From Euptelea pleiosperma (taxonomy: Eukaryota; Streptophyta; Magnoliopsida; Ranunculales; Eupteleaceae): a stretch of DNA of 64,000 bases. The notes below the pieces were generated by a model. The model was not told the DNA's origin and made no database searches. It saw only the letters and a list, made by a program, of their open reading frames with translations. Made by a program: the position numbers and the translations under genes. The DNA lies in NCBI GenBank assembly GCA_035048495.1, contig CM068553.1, positions 5,449,259-5,513,258 of the forward strand, read 5' to 3'. Positions 44,690 to 57,900 of the stretch are shown here, one piece after another (the first letter of the stretch is position 1; every line of letters starts with the position of its first letter).

Positions 44690-45929
44690 AGAGCCTTCAT
44701 TTCGAGAAGAGAGTGAGTGAGCAGAGAAGAGGAACTTAGTTTTGCCTACCAGAAACCCTAGAATTTCTTCGTTCTGTTCTCCAAAGAATTCAGGAAATCA
44801 AGGTTAATTCTTTCTTTCAATTTTTCTTCTGTTTCAGAGTTTTAGATTTGTTTAATCTCTTGTTGAAATCCTGAAATTTCGGTTCGAACTCTGTAATTTC
44901 TGCTTGTTTAATTGACCTTTTGGCAGTTGGAGTGGATTTTTGTGATGCATGCGTTGTTTTAATCGAATTGATTTTTTTTTATTTTCTCATTTTCTGGATT
45001 TTGTTCATCGGATTGAGTTTGTTTTGAGGTTAATGTTATTTAGTCTCAGTTTGAATTCGACAGATTGTTTATGCTTCCCTTGTAGTTTTATTTGTTATCA
45101 TTGATAGATGCGTGTAAGCGCATTGATATGGATGAGTATTTGGATCTTAGTGCTTTTAATCTTTTATATTAGGTTTTCGTCCAAATTTTAATGTTCGAGA
45201 AACCAAATTATCCCACTTCATGAGCTAGAGTGAGTGGCGATCAACTTCATAAGCACTACCGATTTGTAATATAATTTGTCAAATTAAATCTACAGATTAG
45301 TGTGTTGGGTACCATGATCTGTCTTGCACCAAGACGCACATGTTTTTTGGTGCAAGTTACGAAGTTGGTCACCCAGTCGTGCTGGATTAGAATTCATGTT
45401 AGTGAGAATTTATTTAAATGTGTTAAAATAACTTTTATTAGAAATGCACTCGTTCTTTGGTCACCCAGTCGTGCTGGATTAGAATTCATGTTAGTGAGAA
45501 TTTATTTAAATGTGTTAAAATAACTTTTATTAGAAATGCACTCGTTCTTCAAATTTATATGTAAACGAAAAAGATTTTCTGGAGTGTCTCTCCAGAACTC
45601 TTATGCAGAGGAGGGGTTTTTCTTGCCATGGAGAGAGCTGATTTTTCGTGAGTAGATCATCCTTCCTTAAAAAAAATCAACCCATTCCAACATTCTAGCC
45701 CTATGTAGAGTGGGTCTGAAAAGATCTGAATCGTTTATTTCACCTTTTAACTGTAAGTGTATATTTGATAGGATTCAAAATTTCAGAATGGGCTGATTTT
45801 TGTAGGATGATCTCCATCCTCACCTCAAATCACCCCTTACTTCATCTCCATGTGGCCTGCTTTTATCTCTGTTGGATTGGTAAATGTAATTTGATATTTT
45901 TTGTATGGATAACTTTACAGGGACACTTG
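44690..45929 (+). promoter_or_regulatory. GSH1 5'-UTR exon and leader intron (inferred)
   Basis: From about 44690 to 44802 the sequence looks like a transcribed leader (CT/GA-rich, AAACCCTAGAATTTCTTCG) and ends at a possible donor, AAG|GTTAAT (44803). The acceptor TTTACAG at 45914-45920 is followed by nine bases and the GSH1 ATG at 45930. The intron holds a 92-bp perfect tandem duplication and a decayed family-E foldback (about 45625-45835). The exon edges are inferred, not proven. Confidence 0.55.
45366..45549 (+). repeat. Perfect 92-bp tandem duplication in GSH1 leader intron
   Basis: The unit starting TGGTCACCCAGTCGTGCTGG occurs at 45366-45457 and again at 45458-45549 with no difference that I can see over 92 bases. 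The second copy is followed by unique sequence. The identity implies a recent event or an assembly artefact. Confidence 0.9.
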
Positions 45930-48900
45930 ATGGCGTTCATTTCCCAGACGGGTTCTTCTTGTTATGTTCGTACAGAGATAACAAGATGCAAGATGGAGCA
46001 AAATGTGGTGTTTGATGTGGTAAACAGTTTGGAAGATAAAATCATTTTGAGAAATAAATCATCCAAAACAAGGGAAGGTTTGGTTGGTTTTTCTTCCTTA
46101 TCATGGAAAGCTGGGAAAGCACCATGGATGTCGCATTTGAATGGTGTAGGGCACAAACGGGGGGATCGATTGATTGTTGCTGCAAGCCCCCCTACAGAGG
46201 ATGCTGTAATTGCTACAGAACCGTTGACAAAAGAGGATCTTGTAGGATACCTTGCCTCTGGGTGCAAGCCAAAGGAGAAATGGAGGTATGTTTTTTCTCT
46301 GTGTTTTGTTTTTCTGACAAAATGCTCTCAGTTCACTAAACAATTTAACTCATTAGGTAGACATCTTTGAGAATGTTGCATTGTTATCACTGTAATGCTT
46401 TATGGATGGACTCTTAAATTTCATGCTATATCTAGATGACTATTTTAAAGTCCGTTATTTCATTTACTGTAGGCTATTTAAAGCTCTGTGGTACTTCTTT
46501 AACAAGGAGTACTTTTTTTGAATTGGCATTGTATTTTATATATAGATATATTTAAAGCTCTGTGATGCTTCTTTAACAAGTATTTTTTTTTTCTTCTGAA
46601 TTTGCATTTTATATTGAGTGATATGCCACTTCAAATTCCTAGTGTTAATTATAAATTAGTTCTAGCTTCATATTTTCTTTACCTTATTTTCACATTCTTT
46701 AGCTGTGAATTTATTTACGAGTCATGTAATGTTGGGTAATGGAATACAAGTTTAGGATTTTTGTACTACTAGAGGAGAGGGAATTCCAGAAATGCTATTG
46801 TGGCTTTTGTTTTTTTGTTTTACTTTTTGATTGCTAACGAATATATATCTCTTAACATGAAAGAAAGGGTATACAAAAGAGGATAAGAATAAAATAACAA
46901 ACAAGAATTACACCAGAAACTCCACACTACAGAGCAAATCATCCCTTAATACACCCTCTTTAGCCAGGACATTCACCTTACCGTTTGTCGACCTTGGAAT
47001 GAGAGAGAACAAGATATTTACAGAAGCAAATTTATTATTGGATTTGAATGGCTTGTCACTTTGTTCTATCCTCGGTTCTTACTTCTTTGACGTGTAATCT
47101 CCATCATCTCTGGTTGAAGAAGAATAGTTGTTTCTGTTGTAATTAAGATTGTAACCAGGATTAAAAGAATAGAGAGAAAGAGAGAAAGAGAGAAAGAGAG
47201 ATTTAGGGTTAGAGAGATATGAGATGAGAGAAGAGGAGAGTTGGGAGGAAGGGTGAAATCGTGGTAGGTTATGCTCTACGTTTCACCATATTTATAATAT
47301 TGGAACTATTAGCATAATTACAGAGACACACCTGCATAATATGAAACATTACAAACAATTCCCTGACTGATAACAGTTTTGTTGCTAAATCAGAGGCCTG
47401 AGAGTATATGCTATTCTTGTTTTCATTTTTCAAATCACAGTGGGCATAATGATGCTCATTTGCATTGAAGACTGTTTATTGGTTATTTGTCCTGTTTTCT
47501 TTTGGCATTTGTGTTGGCTTTCGAGATAACCAATTTTGATCTATGAGGCCTCTGGGGTTCTGCTTTTTTCTTCTTGAATCTTTATATTATATGATTTGTC
47601 TTGGCAGGATAGGTACTGAACATGAAAAGTTTGGTTTTGAGTTTGGAACTCTACGTCCTGTGAAATATGAACAAATTGCAGACTTGCTCTATGGTATTGC
47701 TGAGAGATTTGATTGGGATAAAATAATGGAAGGTGACTACATTATTGGACTCAAACAGGTGAATTTTTTTTTTTTTTTGATATCTTATATATATTCACTT
47801 CTCAACCAACAAGTGGTTTGAAAACAAAACCTACGCCTTATGTGGTTGCTGATAATCCCGGGATTCAACTAGTCTCTCAAAAACGGAATGGAAAGAATTC
47901 TATGCTTGGCATTGGGCTCGCTCGGTTCATTTGTTCATTGGAGGAAAGCATTTATGGAACTTCATGGATTAGCCCGCTGTCCTTCTGTCTCTGATCCTTA
48001 CTTTATTTTTTCAATGGTTATAGTTGATGGCTTGAGAAACAGTAGCACTTTCCATCTTTGTCCAATGATGCATCTTGAGTGTGTTTTGTTGTTATAGACA
48101 GGTCGTATAACTTGAGTGCTTATTTCTTGGTGATGTATTTTTGTTAAACTAAAAAAAATGATCTTTTTTTTTGTGTGTATTTCACTAGAAAGTTTTTATA
48201 TTGTACTGGGCAGGGAAAGCAAAGCATATCATTGGAACCAGGTGGTCAATTTGAGCTTAGTGGTGCACCCCTTGAAACACTACATCAAACTTGTGCTGAG
48301 GTTAATTCACACCTTTATCAGGTCAGGTCCAATTATTTTATTTTAGCATCTAGTTGTCATTGAGAAATTCTGTATGTGCTATCTAGCAAGCCTATTGTGC
48401 TGGAAAGTCCGTGGTTGAAGTCTTCTTGATTGGTTATGGAGGTTAAATGTTTTAGTTTTCTTACTTTATATACTTAAAAATAAAGCTATGTTAATGAATT
48501 TCTTTTTGTTGGACTTCTTATTCCTAAAGAAGAATTGTGATCACAAAATATCTGTGCCAAAGAAATTATTTAATAACACGTCCATTTGAACGAAGAATTT
48601 GTCCATCATCTATTGCATTTCTCTGCTACAAGCACTGAAGTAATATGGTTCAAAGTTGATGGTTTCGTTTCGGTTTCAGTCTCGGGCGAAACCGAAATGT
48701 TTCGGTAGTTTCGGCGGTTTCGTCCCGAAACTTGGTGAAACTAAAGTAAAGGAGAGTTTCGGTAGTTTCGGGAGTTTCGGGAGTAGTTTCGGTAGTTTCG
48801 TTGGTTTCGGTCCGAAACTTAGCGAAACCATATTAGGAAGTTCAAAAAATGCTAAAAAATAATGAAAAAAACAAAAAAAATAAGAAACATATAAATGTGA

Positions 48901-51900
48901 TAAAATTTAATTAAGAGCTACATTGTATTACTGATTTAAATTAAAAAAAGTGACTTATTGTACTTTCGGCTAAACCAGAGCTGGCAGAGCATGTCTTGTA
49001 AAAGTAAAACTGTATACCAAGTAGTCAACATACACATTTGCAATTGAATGCATTTCAATTAACATAGTTCAACATACAAGACTACAAGCACATAATACAC
49101 AGTCCTACATCTTATGAAAAGAGCAATTTATTCATATTGCCCATAATACTAGTGAGCATGTGGATCTTGGAAGAAGAAACCATATTGTCCTGTGGAGGAG
49201 TCATCTGTACAAGTTTGACTTTGACTAGAGCTGGACTCTTCCTGATCAGGAGAATAATCATATGGTTGAGGGCCTTGAGGCTGACCATAACTGTATGGAG
49301 TCGGCTGACCATAATGATATGAAGGAGGCTGACCATAAGGAGGCTGACCATAACTATAACCATAACCATAAGGAGGAGGCTGACCATAATTGTAAGTAGG
49401 CCAACTTGGATGGTTACCAAATGACATATGTTCCATTTGCTCATCTATGTTGGTGCCTTCATGCCTAGGCCTATATCGGCTATCAGACTCATCATCACTT
49501 GGATACGTAGTCGATTCTGCCAATCTCCTACGACGTTCTCTAATGCCGTGATTAGTATCTTGTGTGATGATGACATCATTAGCAGGATATGTGTCCCCTA
49601 GACGACCCTCCTGCTCAGTAGCCGCAGTCCCTCCAACTCCTCCATGGCCACCTCCAGCACTTCCACTAGCAACAGCAGCAGCAACACCACCACCATCATC
49701 ATCGCTACCATCGTCATCACTACCAGCATGAGCACCACCATCATCAGATGTACCTCTAGTGAGTGGCTCATCTAACCATGACAAGTCTTCGTTGTCTAGT
49801 ACAGGTGTGTCCTTCTCGCGCATCCAAGGGCCCAAGACGTCATCTACATCAAATATATAATCCAAATCAATTGGATTATAATACGCGTCATCTTCCTTCT
49901 TGTCCATCAAATTACGTACTCGCAACCTCAGGTTGTAATGTACAAAAACTAACTGCTCCAATCTCTTCATTGATAATCGATTGCGAGTCCTTGTGTGGAT
50001 AAGAGAAAACGTATTCCAATTCCTCTCACAACCTGAAGAGGAGCACGTTTGACACAAAATCTTGATGACAATGCGTCTCAAATTAGGTGCATCCTGGCCA
50101 TAGTTATACCACCACTCGGCTACAAAATTAAGAGTAAGACGTATTAGTAACTAATAAAATTATAATAACTATATATTTAGATGTACACATACCAGGCATA
50201 TCAGACTAGCGTTGATTTATTGTAAGAGCTTCTTCAATTTTACCCCTTGCCTCCACAAATAATTTAACCTACATATAAGTTGATAAAGTTAAAAGTGCAT
50301 TATCACCTAAACTTTTAAAATATTATATACCAATGACAGTCTTGACAGATACATTATACATACTTCGTTTATTGCTTTCCCTTGTATGTCCAATGATGGC
50401 TCTAACTTTTTAATGACCTCATCCAGGCCTTCTCTTATCTCCTCGTGTCTTGACATATTGCCATATTGGAATGCAGGGTTCAAGAAATGCGCTGATTTAT
50501 ACCATGCAAAAAATATAATACTAATTAGAAAAAAATAATAAAATCGTAACTTGCCTACACATAATCTAAATAAGCAACAATTTACCTACTGCACGTAGAG
50601 GATGATGTAGCTGGACATTCCATCTTCTATCAATGACATCCCAATATCTCTTATAATGTTTGCATGCAACTTGAATAGACATCTTTGGTCTATCTATTGC
50701 CTCATATATAAAGGCTAGAGTTGGTTTTTTGTGTTGGTCAACCAACTTCAACACCTTCACAAGAGGCTCGAATACAAAGCATGTCTCTTCTACCTTTGTC
50801 CAAAACTCATTTGTCAACACGTAATTAGACACTGTATCTGCAACTTCTCTCTTCTTCCTATCTCTTCTAAATCCCGCCATTAACAACTTCTATTCATCTG
50901 ATAGAAAAAGTTTGCGCAAAGCGTCTTTATGGCGCAAGAGACTTTGTAGGGCGATGTATTCAGTAGCGAACCGTGTAATTCCAGGTCGCAACAAATCCCT
51001 ACCTTCAGTGAATTGCCTCATCAGGTTGACGGTCTTCCCACTGTTATAAATGAAGCCCGTGATCTTCCTTGCCTTTTCAATTGTTGAAGATATTGACTTT
51101 GTCTTTCCAATCTCCTCTAGCATGAGATCGATGCAGTGTGCAGCACATGGGGCCCAAAACAAGTGTTTTCTCCTGGCCATCAACAACTTCCCTGCAAGCT
51201 TGAATGATGCTTCATTATCAGTGACAATTTGCACCACATTCTGCTCACCAACCTCCTCCACTACCTCATCCATCAACTCCAATAGATACTCAGAAGTCTT
51301 TTCCTTTCCAAACGTGTCGATCGACTTGTGGAAAATAATATCTCGGTCGCAGTACACCATGAAATTAACAATAGACTTCCTCGTCTTTGATGTCCACCCA
51401 TCGCACATAATGGTACAGCCATAGTCAGTCCACTTTTTCTTTAATATGTCGATGTAATTTTTCAACTCAGCTATTTCTATGTTTAAGTATTTGGTACTAA
51501 TCTGAAAGGGAGAAGGTCCTCTAATCCCAGGCCCTGCCTCTGCAATAGTATCTATCATTGGCTGGAAATAAGGACTCTTTGCTGCATTGAAAGGGATCGA
51601 ACTGAATACAAAGAACTTCGTTATAGCTCTTCCCACCTTATCAAAAAGTTTCTTTCCACCCCAAGCCTCTTTCAACTTCTTGTGTAGTTGACTTTGATCT
51701 ATATAAAAATGGATCAAGCCCTCTACTACGAGCAGCTACAGAATCCTTCTCTTTTTGTGCCCTGTGTACGGCGTCGTCGGCTTCTCGCACACTAAAGGTG
51801 CGATGCATCCCTCTCCTAGCAGATGATTTAGCCCTGGCTTGGGAGGAGCCTCCTATATCCCGACTCGGTATGCCAGACACCGAATGTCTCCTCCCCTCAT

Positions 51901-54900
51901 CTTGTAAAAGTGACTGCCTACTTTGACGTTGGGCAAACTTCAGCTGCAGCTTTTCAAATCGAGACATGTTCTCATCGGATTCAGTGTCATCATCACTATC
52001 TGCATCCGGCACATCATAGGGGCAACCACCACTACCTCCTACGTCTGGGTCATTAAGGCTCGCATATATATCTTCTTTCCTTCTCTGTTGAGTAGCCTTT
52101 GCCTTTTTCAATGCAATTAAGTAATTTTTAATTGTCTCTTGCACCTCTCTAGGAACCGAGGGACAAGATTTAACTTCCCCTGGTTTCCCTGTCAGATGTT
52201 CCTCCAACCTTGTCACTCCACCATATATTTCCTTGTGACAGTATCTACATCTGACATGTCTTTTATCTGCCCCAATCGCTGTACAATGATCCCAACTAAT
52301 ATCTCGTTCCCTGGGCATATTCTTTAAAGTATATGAATGTAATTAGTGCACTAGAGTTTTTCTCTATTAGTAATAAATATTTTAAAAAATTGTATGTGTG
52401 TACTTCTAAATTAATCGATTATATAGTTAGATAATTGATAAATTATCTAATCAATTACATGGAGTATAGTAGGTGACATGTATATGTGTTTTATTTTATT
52501 TAATCAAATTAAAGAATAACACATATACATTACGTATTTATTTTTATTTTGATAAGTAACAAAATGTTCTAAGCACAAAAAAAAAGTAACACATTGTTCT
52601 AAAAAAAAGTTACATGTGTGAGCCTGTGAGGTGACAACCACTTATTTTGGATCATCTGACCACATGAATTTTCAGTCCACCTCTTTGTGTATATGCACAT
52701 AAAAATTCACCCTGATTGGTATCTCTAGTCATTAGATTTTTGTACTTTTAAGGCGTGATTCTAGCCATTGGATTCAACCATTGTTTAGTACATAACCAAC
52801 GGCTAAAAATCATCAAACACACTAATAATGTGCCACATGGCTTATGTTATGGGGCTGTGGAGCACATAAAATGTGCCACTTGAATGTCTGTCCCATAAAA
52901 TGATAGACCTACACACCAAAAATCACCGTGATTTCTAATTTCTAGCCGTAGGATTTGAGAACTTTTTCATCATGGGCTTTATGAACTGGCCTATGAGTTG
53001 GTTCCGAGCCCATGATCAAAAAGTGCTCAAATCCAATGGCTAGGAATCTCTAATCACGCTGATTTTTGGTGTGTGGGTCCACCAATATGTGGGCCAAACA
53101 TTCATGGAGGCAGTGGGCCCTAAAATTGCAACGTAGTAGAATAGTTCGGCCCCACTTGCCACTTGAATGTCTGGCCCACACTATGATAGACCTACACACC
53201 AAAAATCAGCGTGATTGACGATTTCTAGCCGTACGATTTGAGCACTTTTTCATCATGGGTTTATGAACAGGCCTATGAGTTCGGTCCAAGCCCATGATGA
53301 AAAAGTGCTAAAATCCAATGGCTAAGAAACACTAATCATTGACTTTTGGTGTGTGGGTCCAAGCCCATGATGAAAAAGTGCTCAAATCCAATGGCTAAGA
53401 AACACTAATCACTGACTTTTGGTGTGTGGGTCCAAGCCCATGATGAAAAAGTGCTCAAATCCAATGGCTAAGAAACACCAATCACTGATTTTTTTAGCAC
53501 TTTTTCATAGATTTTTCCATTTTTTTGGGCCCACTGATATGGCCCACCACCTGATGGACGTACACATCAAAAGTCAGATTGGTTAGTGATTTTTAGCCAT
53601 TGGATTGGAATGATTTTCATGAGTTGATTTCCAGCCATTGGATTTGAATATTTTTTGGATACTCAGATTCAATGGTTGGAGATCACGAATCAGCATGATT
53701 TTTTGTGCGTAAGTCCACCAATGGATGGGCCAAAAATTCATAAGATCAGTGGCCCCAAAGGAGTGCCACGTGGATTTTTCCCTAGTTAGTACTTTAGCCA
53801 TTTTTGTTAAGGGTCGGGTTCCGGCGACCAACAATTTTGACCAACACCTTGATGTACCCTCATAGAGGATGAATCAATGGCTGATTATTGGTGAGGATGA
53901 TCTCCTCACCATATAGATAACCCCAACAAAAAATCAGCCCATTCCGAAATTTCTAACCCCGTTAAATGTGGTTTTCAAGTTATGCGGTAAAAATCGACAG
54001 TCAATAATTCTTCAACTTCTAAACCGGTCTATGAATATTAGAATGATTTGAATTTTGGTGAGGATGATCTCCTCACCGTATAGATCATCTTCACCAAAAA
54101 TCAGCCATTGATTCATCTTCTATGAGGGTACACCATGGTGTTGGTCAAAAATGTTGGTCATCGGAACCCGACCCTTTTGTTAATCACCGCTGCCCTATGG
54201 GCCCACTGAACGCATGGATGTTTAGTCGTCCCCTTGCTGGGTAAACCCCCTAAAAATCACCTTAATTGGTAATCTCTAGCCATTAGATGTACAACTTTTT
54301 TTAGTGTGATAATAGTCGTTGGATTTAACTATTTTTGGGTTAATCCAATGGCTAAAAATCATCAAAGATAGCTGATTTTTTGTATGAATGTCTACCAACT
54401 GGTGGGCTAAACATCCGTGCAATCAGAGGTGCTAGATGGCAGTGTTGAGTAACAAAAATCGTATTTGTACACGCATGTCAGGTATAACCTGTTATACATC
54501 AGAACTTTTCTCAAAGTTCTAAAAAACTCCTCATTCGATTACCCTCTCATTTCTCTAGGGTTTTAAACCCTTTACTCTCGGTTCTCTACTCTCAAGTCTC
54601 AAAAGCTGAAACTGAGAGTTGAAAAAAAAAATAAATAAATAACTCACCGGCGACGACGAGGAGCACGGCGGCAAGGGGGTTGCAGGCGATTCGGAAGGCG
54701 CACAGGTACTCCTCCTCCTCCTCCTCCTCTCTCTCTCTCTCTCTCTCTCTTTGAGTCTTTGTTTGTTGTCGACTCTTCCTCCCTCTCCCCTCTTTTTATG
54801 CTTTTTTTTTTGTTGGTATGCTAATAATTGAGCTGCAAGCCAGAAAAGGCTGAAAATGGCCCGATTTTGCGCGATTTCACGTGAGTACTGTTTAGATCTA

Positions 54901-57900
54901 CAAGTTTCGGTGGTTTCGACACCTTTCGTCCGATACAAACGAAACTACTGAAACTGCGACGAAACTAAGCCGAAACTTGGTGGTTTCTGGTACAAACCAG
55001 TATTTTGTCTCGGTCTATAACGAAACCGAAACGTTTCGGGCGAAATGTTTCGGTTTCAGCCGAAACTTTAAACTATGAGTAATCTCTTCTATATTTGGTG
55101 TATTTGATGTTCTCATCTTGTTTAGCATTTTTCCAACAAGATTGTGGAACTACTTCATTGAAGGTATCAGATTCATAAGAGATGAGAGATGTTAGGGGAA
55201 ATGACAGAAGAGGTTCCATATGAATTAGTTTCATAAGAAAAATAATTCAACCAAGAAAAAGTAGTTCTTCGCCTATCTAAGCATGAGGGATAATTCAATT
55301 CCTTAGGCTGCATTTACTTAGCTGAAAAAATGCAGCCTCGAATCATTATTTTACTGAAGCTGATTTTTCATACATTTAGCAAGACAACAAGAAAAAATAA
55401 TGGAAAATATGGTTTTTTTGGGGGTAAAAAAGGTGGAAAAGCAACATACCAACTTATTGTCCGTTCATTGTTTGTCCATTGCTTTTCCTTCTCCACTCGT
55501 GCTCAAACAATGAATACTACCCCCCCTCCCTCCCTCCCTCTCAAATGTCTTGCAAAATACATATCAAAAAGCTCAACTTCTCTTTCTCTGTATTAGTTAA
55601 ACAGAGCACCCACCCTCCACCTATGTACACACTATGTCTCTTTCGTACAAGAAAATTATGTCAAACCACGGTGCCCACCTCTTATCATGTACACTCACCC
55701 CACCACTTAACTTGCACCCCTATTCTTATTCACAACCACTGCCATCGAATCCTCCCTCAACCTTTCTTCCTTCTCACGCAACCCCCATTTTTCATCTCCT
55801 CAACACAAATTCCCATTTTCTTTTTCTACCCAAATGTTTTCTCGTCTTACCCCTTCCCACCACCTCCCCCTCCCTCCTTTACCTTCTCTTTTTTTTTTTA
55901 TAAGATCAAATAGAATGTATGAGAGAAGAGAGTACCTCCTCCCTCACCACGACCTTGTTAACATCTGCTCTCTCATCCTTCCTCAGTTCCCTGTCCGAAA
56001 CCCATTTCGATAGAAATCTTGGTTGTTGCCATTGTCCTCCTCTCTGTCTCTCACATCACCGTCGTTTCCTTTGTTGTCTATTGTCGAAGATGCTATATTT
56101 CGTCAATAACAAGACCTGATTGGATAGTCACCGTTGTTCCTGGTGAGCACTGCTCCCACCAATGGTCATGACAAGGTACACCACCCCAAACCCAATTGGT
56201 TTTAAGCTCAAATGAAAAAGGTTCAGACCAAAAAAAATAATTATAATAAAAAGAGTGGACAAAAGTACATAAAGAAGACATGGAAATTTTGAGATTCCAT
56301 AGTCAACCAAACGTGAAAAAAAGGTGCTTCGTCATTGTTTTTCCTAAGATAAAAGCGAACCCAGAAAACACGTCCAAGAGCTCTCTTTTTTCGGGATCCA
56401 AACGCATCCTTGCAAAAAGAAAAAAAACCCTTTAGTCAGGACATTTCAACTTCTCATATAGAAAAACCTAAAAACTGAAACTTCACCTCCTAAAACTTAT
56501 CAAAACAGAATCACACTTTCATATATTGACATAAGAATTTCTAACACAACTTCCTCATTGGGAGCCACTCATGCTTCAGGTAGGCACCAATCAAAAATCT
56601 CTTATGCTTCTAAATGGTGTCTACCTTTAGTGGATACTATTCACGTCTGCATTGACAACTTCCTTGTACTTGTCATTACTCTTTATAAAATCTTCTATTT
56701 GTGTGTGTGCAAAAGTAAAAAAAATTCCTATATGGCAATTCAATTTTATCTGACGTTGTGTACATTTTCTTCTACGCCAACTAAATGTTGTTTTTGCTAT
56801 AATGAAGTCTCTATCAGAAGTTCCCCCAAAGAAGTAGAGAAAAAAAGAAAACATGGTAATTTTTTTTCCTATCACTCATGTTAGCCCCACAAATGTATTA
56901 GAAGATCTAGCTAGCACATGGTTGTAACTTTTTTTTTCCAGTGAGTAAACGTGGTTGTAACATTCAGGTGCACGTTAGTCACATGGTTTAAAGTATCAGA
57001 CGATACCAATACGTTTCAAAAAGTATCGGTAACGTCACAGGCCGAGGAAAAATACCCATGTGTCTTGGGTATCACATGGTTCCGTCACAGGTTTCAGCTG
57101 GTATCATCCTATACATACAAGTATAGTCCGTATCGTCCGATATGCATCGGAATGATACCAACCAGGTGTGTTTTCAACTTTGAAAAATCATAGTGGAATG
57201 GTATCGACCATGTACTAAACCAATAACTTTGAACCATGGTGGTCAAGTTTCAATATTTTGGTCAGCTTGGAAAAGTAAATTTTTTGTGAAAACAATTCTC
57301 TCAATGTGGAATAATTGTAAAATTTTCAGAAACTCCAGAAACATTACAAAAATCGGAAAAACATAAGAAACACACATCACTATTTTATAGAATTGATCTA
57401 ACAAGCATGAAAAGCATTTATAAGTCATCATACTAAATAAACAACTATTTTGAATAAGAAAAGCAAGATCAATAATGTAATGTACTTGTTAAAGCAAGGT
57501 ATTAGAGACTCGAGATTGTAAGAGTCAGACTTACACATTTAAATATTCATAATCATGTCATTCAAGTACATAGAAGCAAAAAAAAACTGCCTTTCAACCT
57601 AGTGAAGTTCTCAAAAAAAAAAAACCACTTGGATTTACTGTTAAACAACCATTTATCCCAAAAGATTGACCTGTTGGGGAAAGGTGAAAGAAATAGCTAT
57701 GTATACCAACGGGTCACTGGGCCAACACAACACATGCACAAGAACACACCATCCACGAACACGCCCCCTCAACGGGAATACACTCTGCTGGAGACTTGAA
57801 CCAGCAGTCCACCTTTGTTAGACCCGTGGACCCTTTGATATACATTGTTACACCTCCCTCTAATAGCTTAAGCTTTTAGAGTAAAGTGGATGTCAACATG

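Larger units (their letters stand above)
48645..55077 (-). mobile_element. 6.4-kb hAT transposon in GSH1 intron 3
   Basis: The left end ATGGTTCAAAGTTGATGG and right end AACTTTAAACTATG are inverted relatives of the CAWGGTTTAAA ends seen elsewhere in the window. Each end is followed by a dense array of GTTTCGG / CCGAAAC motifs (48665-48835 and 54902-55065). AGTAAT occurs at both outer edges (48639-48644, 55078-55083), suggesting an 8-bp duplication with an uncertain edge. The interior encodes a broken hAT transposase on the minus strand. Between its start and the right end are nested MITEs (52.6-54.5 kb) and a GAG/GA-rich probable leader. Confidence 0.88.

Noticed and set aside
54555..54938. 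127-residue Arg/Glu-rich frame
   Set aside because: It is driven by CT/CTC microsatellites and overlaps the hAT right end.
55479..55913. 144-residue Pro/Ser/Phe-rich frame in GSH1 intron 3
   Set aside because: It arises from a C/T-rich block with overlapping open frames in two phases; no domain, no splice context.
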